This document shows positions 55,841 through 64,000 of a DNA stretch of 64,000 nucleotides, piece after piece. Numbering within the stretch: the stretch's first letter is position 1; the number at the start of each line of letters is the position of its first letter. The notes under the pieces were generated by a model. That model saw only the letters and a list, made by a program, of their open reading frames with translations. It made no database searches and was not told where the DNA came from. Source of the stretch: Talinum fruticosum (Eukaryota > Streptophyta > Magnoliopsida > Caryophyllales > Talinaceae). The stretch is from positions 6,572,001-6,636,000 of the forward strand of contig JAITYX010000017.1 in NCBI GenBank assembly GCA_021018815.1, read 5' to 3'. The position numbers and the translations under genes were made by a program.

Positions 55841-58041
55841 GGGTAGGAGTTATATATGAATGACACATAAAATGCTTAGTTGGAATGACACTTAATGTAA
55901 GGTGCTTAATTATGAGGGATTTATATTAATGAAACAGTGATATATTTAATTCAATTCAATAAAAAAATAATTGATAATTGGTCAAATTACATCTTTTAAA
56001 ATTAATGTGTTTTATTAAAAAGAAGTTCCCTTTCATTAAGCCACAGATGTTGAGAAATTAAACATGCTTATTCAAGTAATTATTGGATCATTAATGTTTA
56101 AGAAAATATTGTGTCAAATGAAAGAAAATAAAATCGTGATCATTTTTTTTCTTCAAAATCTAATTTATTTTATTGTTATTAAATATATGAAACAACGTCA
56201 TTTTTAACTAAAATATTACTCACAAATTATTTCTTTACCATTTGCCTAAAATGAAATAGACATAAGGTTATATTGTTTAAATTGGATTTTTTTGGATGGC
56301 CACTGTAGGTTAAAATATTAAATTCCTATATTATATTAAACATTATATTGTTTTAGAAACTTGTGTCCAAATATATTTTAACATTTTAATATTATAGAAC
56401 TTTTCTCCCACTTTGGCTTTGGAAGAAAGTAATGATAATTTATTATATTAGATTATCAAATGATTTTTTCCCAATTAAATTTCTATTCTTAAAATATATT
56501 CACAAAATTATTACCAAATTAGTTAATTTTATTATAAAAACATAAAGGTTGTTACCTAAATTTAATACATTCATCAATTATAATATTCCTTTGGTGTTTC
56601 ATACTTTATATTATGCACTAATATAATAATATCTCTCTTAAAGTAATTTTTTCAATCTCATAGTTAATTTTACATTTAATTCTTTTAGAAAATTCTTATG
56701 TATAAAGTTATTATTCAACTAATGCATAAACTCAATCATTGATATTCCTATAGTAAAGTGCAATAATGTAAACCATATAATTTGTAAATTAATATTAATA
56801 TATGCATTAGTATTTTTTTTGTTCATAAAAAAATATACATTAGTTAGGAATACTACATGAGTTTGATATATTTTATTAATGCATTACAATGTATCTTGAA
56901 CCCTAACTATATCTGTTTCCAACAATTAGTAGTATAAATTTGTATTTTAGATTTTTCATATAGTAGAAATAAGTTTATTATATTTTTATTAATGTATTTT
57001 ATTAGGAATTGGAGTTTTAAAATGCTATATGTTATCTATGATTTTTCATTAATAGATCAATTATATACTTGACTTTTCATGTATTTCACAAAATTTTCTA
57101 TAAGAGTTTGTGTTTACATATCATGGCTCCAATAATTAGTCTTTGCCTTATTTGTTTTAATTGTGCAACTTTTTAAGAATTTTATGTTGTATATGAATTC
57201 ACAAATAATAAGATATGTTAGAAAAATTTCTATAAAAAAATGACACACACAGTTTAAAAGCTACAATTTTATAAATACATAAGATTATTTAATAAACATA
57301 GTAGATAATGCTTTATAATTATAGAAGTATCAATATTTTTAAAAATATAAGAAGTAACATAATTATGTATAATTTCTTATAGATATACCAAAAAATAACA
57401 AATATATTATGGATTTATATTCTCATTAAGATATCAAAAGTCATTAATATTCATATTTTTTATTTTACATTTTTTCCTTAATTGACATGATATTTAAGTT
57501 ATCATAAATTGTAGGATAGTATGCGTGCATATTATCCACTTATATATATGTTTAGTACATTAACTTTTTAAAAATAAATTAAAAAATTATACAATCTTTA
57601 AAATAAAATAAAATAAACAAATACTATACATTAGAAATAATACCAACCATGCAACGCATGGGCTAAAAACTAGTTTCATGAACAATCCATCATATTTACT
57701 TGAACCTAGATAGTGGATGTGGCAACTGCATACATGTTCGAATTCCTCATAATATGAGCTATAGTTAGAGAAAAAGATTGCTGAAAAAATTATATAAATA
57801 TTCTTAAAATTGAGTGTTTTGTTGGGAGATTGATATTTGGTGCATCACCATTGATTGACTCTATTTGTTATTTTCTTACCTTTTGGTGGATATTATCAAA
57901 AAAATTCATAACACCTCATTTATTGCACTATTATTATCACGTCTTTAAAATTCTTAAGATATTAAGAAAATAAAATAATCTTCAAAATAGTAATAATTGT
58001 AATATCAAAACAATAATCAAAAGAAAAATATTAGAGTCATA

Positions 58042-58044
<3 letters not shown>

Positions 58045-58090
<46 letters not shown>
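58045..58090. repeat. (TTA)n microsatellite
   Basis: About 15 trinucleotide units. Confidence 0.9.
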
Positions 58091-58091
<1 letters not shown>

Positions 58092-58573
58092 AAGAAAATA
58101 AAATAATGCTACTAAATGAAAAATGTTACTTAAAGTAACATATATTGGAAAAAGGAGGGATTATCATTTAGTATTGTAATAATTTACTTTAAAATAATTT
58201 TAGAAAAAGTAATATTTTTCGATACTAATATTTATAACAATTTATCATAATCAAAAGCATTTTTAATTAGTTTGTACTTTGTTTCTACTATTTATTTCAT
58301 GGTGTTATATGAATAATTTAAACAACATATAAATATTTATTAGTTAATAAGTAATTTGATCAAATAAATTAAAAAATAGGTATAAAAAATTAAAAAAAGG
58401 AATAAAATTTAAGACATACCAGTACAAATCACTAGATATACACCAGTATTATAACAATAATTGAAATGAAAAGGATAAAACAAGGTACATACTAATTAAA
58501 AATGCAGTTATGTCTTCCCTTTCTAAGGCATTATGCTATTGGAAGTATGTACTTCTAGCAATCACAAATTTTT

Positions 58574-58701
58574 CATTTGCACATGTTTGTTTGTCTAAGA
58601 TTTATTTTTTTATTTATGTTTATTTGTGTTATTTATTCATTTGTACATGTTTGTTTGTCTAAGATTTGTTTTTTATTTATGTTTATTTGTGTTGTTTATG
58701 T
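58574..58701. repeat. Tandem duplication, period 64 bp
   Basis: Two nearly identical adjacent units, each starting CATTTG(C/T)ACATGTTTGTTT, with few differences. Confidence 0.85.
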
Positions 58702-59607
58702 AAATATATACGACTAAGAATATGATAATATTTGACCATGTGACAATTGATCTGAACCATAAAAGGCAAAATGACTGTTAATTCTTGACATTAACATCTA
58801 ACAATATATTTTTCAAGAGTTATTATCTTGTCGAACTATCTAGTAAAGTATAAAAATTTTCAATTTTTAAAATACAACTTACAGTCGTATATGTCAATGT
58901 ATATTCAAATCAAATCATCTATTTTACCATCAATTAATAAAATTCATAATATAGTTGAGCCAAAAATATATATATATATATATATAAGAAAAATTCACAA
59001 TATGGCCATACTACTTGCACATCACTTGAATGATCTGTTTATGAATTATGACCAATGCATTATTATGGAGAACAATAATTTCTTTTATCCTATGTATATA
59101 CTCTTGGGATACTTCATACTTGATATTTTTGAGCAGAGAATTTAGTACGGTGCGACAATATTTTTTAAAAAATGCTACTTGTATAAAAAAATATTTATAT
59201 GTAAAAAACATATTGATGAAGTTTATAATTTATGCTTAATAATTGATGAAAATTTCCCTCATCTTGGATTCTCTGAAGTTGATGCCAGATTTGATCTCAT
59301 CAGCATGGGTCCGGTCTCTTTTTTGACATTTTAATGTGAAGAAATAATGACAGGCAACCTAATATATAAATAATAATGCCATGATGGCAAATTTCTTTTT
59401 TTTTTTTTTTTTTTTTGGTTGGTTCACTCAGATGGCAAGGTTCACTGGACCATGATCATGTGGAATAATTTATATCAGTCAGCACATTAACTAATTTTTT
59501 TGAGTTTTTGTCAATTCCAGAAAACATATATATAATGTCATGTGACCATTAATATATACTGACACATGCCATTTCTCATCATAGAGAAACTGTAAATTTA
59601 TGGATAA

Positions 59608-60001
59608 TGTAGGAAAAAAATTAGGACTAACTTTAGTAATGCGGAAATAATTGGATCGATTGTCGTTCGATAGTCCATAAGAATTTTCGTGTCGATTAAT
59701 AGCCGATGAGTGCAAATCCCGAGTCACGAACACACAAGAGTCGCCGGAAACAGATCAGCGCAAACCCGAAGACCCAAGTAATGGTGAGTCTAACACTGAG
59801 GAAGAGTCAAGGATTTCTAGGGAAAGTATTAGAGATGTAACGGATGCAGTGTGTGTCTTTTTCCTTTATCTCTCTGTTTCATTGTAGCTGGATTTAAGTA
59901 GGGAAACAAATCCCTATATATCCGGTATATTAATACTAGATTAGCGATTATGTAAATTTGAGTTAATGGCCAAAGTGGCCGTTTCATGATCTTGGCCAAC
60001 A
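59608..60001 (-). mobile_element. Copia-like solo LTR
   Basis: On the minus strand it begins TGTTGGCCAAG and ends TTTTTCCTACA, 394 bp, flanked by GATAA and CATAA (4/5). It contains a TATATA-type promoter motif. No internal region. Confidence 0.55.
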
Positions 60002-61267
60002 CATAAAAATTGTGAAAATTATGTGAATGGTGTTTCTCATAGTAATGGATAATTATATATGCTTAATTTCAAGGGCAAGGTGTTTATACTGTATTTTATT
60101 TTTTTATGCTTGCACTCTTTTGAGTTTGTTTGTCGAGTGTTTATTGTTAATACATTTTCTGTCTTGCTTTTTGGTTGACGGTCGTACTTTATTTATTTAT
60201 CTTTTGATTTATCAGTAATTGTAAAATTAAAACCATTTATAATTACGCTAAGTAGAATTTTTTTATTATATGTTTTAGGTCTCTTTTTATTATGTATATT
60301 TAACAGGGTAAGTAAACGGCAAGTGACATATTCTTGCTGATTGAGAAAGAAAAAAAAAAATCTTTGCATTATTGATGAACCCATATATAACATGCAAAAA
60401 TAACATGATTATTATTAAACGACAAGAAATATAGTAATGATTAGTTAATTGAGATAATCTTTAAGTATATTCTCATTACTATGCATAAAGAAGCAATTTT
60501 ATTTGATAAGAAATTTGACAAGTGAGGCTCGTATAAAATTGAAGGCATTTGTTTATAACTTGTGACAAACCCATAATTTCTCCTCGTGCCAAATTGAAGG
60601 GATGTCCTTGGTGCTATGGACACTACTAGACATATTAACATGCATATATATACATGGTCGGTTCAAAAAGGCCATATAAAAAGACCACATGCTTTGACAT
60701 ATTATAAAAATATTCTATAAAAAAAAACATATAATATAAATATATATAGTCATTTGTGATTTTTCTTTGATTCTCACCTGTTTTCTGAGGAAATTCAAAC
60801 CTTATGTTCATGTAAACACTCACTAAGAACAATTATTGATCCTCCGCAATGACTAATTAAGATGGAGATCAGTCCGGAACGTCTTATATATACCGAGAAT
60901 ATCTCCACTTCGTCATATGTCAACGGATGATTTGACGAACGAGATGATTTGACGAACGGAAAAATAGGAGGTGATTTTATGGGTTTAAATTAATGATGTG
61001 TGACTTAAAAGTATATACTCGCAGGTTCATTTAATAATTTGCAAGATCATTCATTTAATTTGCCACAAGTGCAATGACTAGACTTACGAGCAAAACATGC
61101 ATTAGACTCTATTTAACTACGAGTTCATCTCAAATGAGTACGTAGTAAAATTGGTTACTTGATTATTTACGGTAGTTATGTTAATAGATCATTATTTTGT
61201 CTACATGAAATTTTATGTCTATCATTATATAGTACGAGAAACATGTTAGGAGTTTTATTCAATTATA
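60002..61267. other. Unassigned spacer
   Basis: AT-rich; only short frames without recognisable domains. Confidence 0.35.
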
Positions 61268-62567
61268 CACTACTACGAAATTACTTTTTACTATGGGCCT
61301 TTTTTTTATCCATACTACGGGCCTTTTAAAACAATTAAAAATAAAAGCTGTACTAAAAATGAGGCGGTGACATTTTTGTAAATAAAATTTACCTATTACT
61401 ACAATCCTTTTATTGAACCGTAAAAAAAGTCGGGACATGACTTTTTTACTATAGTTCAATGAAAGAATCATAATAAAAATTTTCTCCTATTTTTTACCCA
61501 AGCAAAAATATCTCTGTTGTTCAGGGTTCCATTCTTGCTGTCTGCTCTCCACTCTTGTTCTCTGCTCTATACTCTCGCTCTCCACTCTTGTTTTCTACTT
61601 TCACTCTTTACTCTATGCTCTGTCTTGTGTGCTATCCACTCCCGCCCATTACTCTCCTCTCGCCTCTTCTTGTTGTTGTCGCTCTCCACTCTTTGCTCGT
61701 TGCTCTATACTCTTGCTCTCTACTCTCGTAATAGCCAGTATGCAACTTCTTTCTCACTCTCTTATTTTTTTTCTTTAATTTATTTGCAAAATTAGTTAGT
61801 TGAATGTTGAATGTATTTGGTAATTAGCTAAATGTTGAATGTACAGATTTGGTTGTTTAAGTTTGAGAGTTTTGAAATGTTTGAGAATATGGGTGACTAT
61901 TGAATGTATTTGTTTAGTTTGTAAAGTTGCTAATTCTTGAAATGTTTGAGATTTTGATAAATAGGTTTAAGGTTTAGTAATTAGGGAAATGGAATGATAT
62001 GTGGTTTAGGAAAATGGAAAGAGTTGTGGAATAGGATTTAGGAAAATAGAAAGATTTACTCTTAATGGTTTAGGGAAATGGAAAGATTTATGGTTTAGGA
62101 TTTAGAAAAATGGAAAGATTTATGGTTTAGGGTTTAGGGATGAAGTGGAAGATTTATGGTTTAGGGTTTAGGGATGGAGTGGAAGAAAATTTATGGATAG
62201 AAATTGTACGTAATTAGAAAGATTTTTGGATATAGGGCTATATTCACTTCACTAATAGGGTTGTAGAAAATAAATTATAAGTAATATAAGTAACATACTT
62301 AACAAAAAATAGTTATTAAAAATATGTACCTAAACACCCTTCTTAGACTCCAAATGGAGAAAAAAAAGGCTATATATGTATTTAAAACAACCATAAAAAC
62401 CCTTATATATTTAACAAAAAAGACTTACTAAAATATATGTACTTAATATATAGTAATTATTTAAGAAAAAAAGAAATTTATTAATAAATTATTTTTCTTT
62501 TTGTCTATTATAGTTAACAAGAAAGTCTTTTATTTGAAAATATAGATTATTGAAAGCCTTTTAAGAA
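61268..62567 (+). mobile_element. CACTA element 5' portion without a 3' end
   Basis: Starts CACTACTACGAAATTAC with diverged subterminal TTTACTATGG motifs, and shares GTGACATTTTTGTAAATAA with the other CACTA copies. It continues into CT-rich sequence of ACTCT(C/T)G(C/T)TCTCC type (61530-61730), then a TTTAGGG-containing tandem repeat. No 3' terminus appears before the next CACTA 5' end, so it is truncated or interrupted. Confidence 0.6.
61980..62185. repeat. Degenerate tandem repeat containing TTTAGGG
   Basis: Repeats of GGAAATGGAAAGATTTATGG type. The last two units (starting 62117 and 62151, period 34 bp) are nearly identical and each contains two adjacent TTTAGGG motifs. Confidence 0.7.
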
Positions 62568-63149
62568 CACTACTACACGAACCACTTTTAACGACGGGTT
62601 TGTAACGACGAGTTAAAAGGACAAACCGTCATGAAAAATGGACTTGTGGAATTTTTGTAAATAATCGACATTTTATAACACCTATGATGACGGTTCATTA
62701 AAAGAACGATCGTCATAGATGGAGCTGTCAACTTTTAACTACGATTCTGAAAAAATGCGTAGTCATAAGCTATATTTAATGACGGTTCAATAAAGAACCG
62801 TCGTTAAATATCTTAAAAGAAGCCCATATTTTTAGGCCCAAGTCTTTTCAATTTCGAAACCCTAATAACCTCTCTCGCTCTCTCTCTCCTATGGATGTCG
62901 CTGCCTCTCTCTACGATCTCCCATCAAAAGCCCCCCACTCTCCCTCTCTCCGGTCTCCTATCCCACCACTCTCTGGAAACCCTAATAACGTCTTTTGCTC
63001 TCTCTCTCTCTTCTATGGGATCCGCCGCTGCCTCTCTCTTTCCGGTCTCCCATGAAACACTCCATACTCTCCCTCTCTCCGGTATCCCATCCCACCACTA
63101 TCCGGCCATTTCCTTCGGAGCAAGAAAGATCTCGAGCTTCTCCAGCTTT

Positions 63150-63500
63150 CTTTCTCGTCGCCAACAACGGCGATATTGTCAACAATGGTAACAACTCACT
63201 TTCGCCTCTCCAATCGGCAAATTCTATGAGTTTCGCTCCTTCCTCAGGCCTCCGATCTTTGTCATCTGCGAAGCATTCCAATGGATTTGTGGTGTCAGCA
63301 ACGTCGCCGAGTCGAACAGCCGACCTTTGACCAACGTCATTTTCGAGCCCTTCGAGGAGGTGAAGAAAGATCTTTCTACGATGCCTATTGTACCTCACGT
63401 TTCTCTCACTTGTCAAAATTACGCGGATGAAAAAGGACATGCAATTTTGTGGATTAATGTTCGAGTGAAGGAGATGGGTATCGAAGCAAGAATTTTGATT
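63150..63500 (+). pseudogene. Captured ferritin exon 1, frameshifted (copy 2)
   Basis: Frame 1 gives a ferritin-leader-like region ([36 protein letters not shown]) that ends at a TGA at 63328. The frame starting 63330 continues [23 protein letters not shown] and QNYADE. One base is missing between SPS and TNV compared with copy 1. Beyond YADE the match weakens. Unlike copy 1 it has no in-frame stops in the leader, so the two copies decayed separately. Confidence 0.8.
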
Positions 63501-63599
63501 TGTTACGAAGAAAGTTGTTGTCCTTGTTGAGCAGGCGTACATTGGAGGCTGATTCCGGTACTTTATACTACATTAAAATTTAATAGTATTTACTCGATG

Positions 63600-63780
63600 A
63601 TTATGGTATAATTTTAACTAATTTTTTCGATCTTCGTATTCGAAAGAGGAAGAAGAACGATCCGAGAAGTGGAAGAACTTCCTTGAACAGTGTTCGAGTC
63701 CGATGAAAAGAGTCCTAAACAAGGGGATGATCCAATTGGTAAAATGTTTGCCTTGGAGATCCAAATCGGCTTGCTTTGGT
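63600..63780 (+). other. Unassigned codon-like stretch within CACTA copy 2
   Basis: Can be read as SSYSKEEEERSEKWKNFLEQ, then CSSPMKRVLNKGMIQLVKCL. It is absent from CACTA copy 1 at the corresponding place. It may be a second captured host exon, but I cannot assign a family with confidence. Confidence 0.3.
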
Positions 63781-64000
63781 TCGTTTGATTTTCTATTATT
63801 TAAATCTATTCTAGTCTCGAATTTGGGACTTGTTTCTATTGTTTGAGTAATTTTCAATTGTATAATTTTGAATAATTTGAGCACGGAGTTCGAAACTTCC
63901 CTCCCGAAATTTTTTTAAAAGTAAATGTACCTATAACTACGGTTCTTTCTCCATAATCGTAGTTATAAGTGCTATTTTACTACGGTTCTAGGTATCCGTA

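Larger units (their letters stand above)
55838..59607. other. Very AT-rich spacer
   Basis: No gene seen. It holds (TTA)n at 58045-58090, a 64-bp direct duplication at 58574-58701, a short (TA)n at 58968-58986 and a poly-T run at 59397-59416. Confidence 0.4.
62568..64000 (+). mobile_element. CACTA element carrying a ferritin fragment (copy 2), running off the window
   Basis: Intact 5' terminus CACTACTACACGAACCAC, with subterminal motifs (ATGACGGTTCAATAAAGAAC, TAACGACG) collinear with 31931-32225. Then a CT-rich stretch, the ferritin fragment, an unassigned stretch and the shared 3' part beginning TGTACCTATAACTACGG (about 63927). The 3' end is outside the window. Confidence 0.78.

Noticed and set aside
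62982..63542. Minus-strand frame of 186 codons
   Set aside because: It is the reverse of the CT-rich and ferritin-fragment region of a CACTA element; the ferritin similarity is on the plus strand.

Overview
This is an AT-rich, intron-containing and repeat-dense nuclear fragment of a flowering plant, most likely a eudicot. The signs are GT-AG introns, plant-type TATA boxes (TATAAATA), Ty1/copia and Ty3/gypsy LTRs with plant-type primer sites, an L1-type LINE, and hAT and CACTA elements. I cannot name the species from the sequence alone.

The host genes are one tandem array of three minus-strand paralogues of the isocitrate lyase / PEP mutase superfamily, at about 1.9-4.8 kb (copy A, 323 aa), 13.6-16.3 kb (copy B, 320 aa) and 23.0-25.1 kb (copy C, 324 aa if a 1-bp frameshift is ignored). 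Plant members of this family include carnation petal death protein and proteins often labelled carboxyvinyl-carboxyphosphonate phosphorylmutase. All three have a mitochondrial-looking presequence and the Mg-binding and KKCGH catalytic motifs. They share intron positions and phases, except that copy A has precisely lost the last intron. Copy C carries a single-base deletion in the last exon that replaces its C-terminus. Each copy has a TATA box and an AATAAA signal. Copies B and C, but not A, share an inverted GATAAG pair upstream.

The rest is transposon-derived or unassigned. The A-B spacer holds an internally deleted copia element (8.0-12.0 kb) whose 5' LTR is split by a gypsy solo LTR, followed by a second copia relic. 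The B-C spacer holds a copia-like solo LTR and a hAT-like element. From 31.9 to 39.7 kb there are a CACTA element carrying a ferritin gene fragment, a purine-rich inverted-repeat element with microsatellites, a small hAT-like element, copia LTR relics, a gypsy LTR with primer site and gag piece, and a CACTA 3' end. From 40.5 to 46.5 kb lies a nearly complete but dead LINE with a hAT-like insertion inside it. From 46.6 to 61.2 kb the sequence is very AT-rich, with microsatellites, a few TE remnants and another solo LTR. From 61.3 kb to the end are two more CACTA 5' ends. The last one carries a second, independently broken copy of the ferritin fragment and runs off the window.

I see no wholly new system. 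The points most worth following are the natural intron-loss and frameshift differences in the tandem enzyme array, and the CACTA family that has copied the first exon of a ferritin gene.
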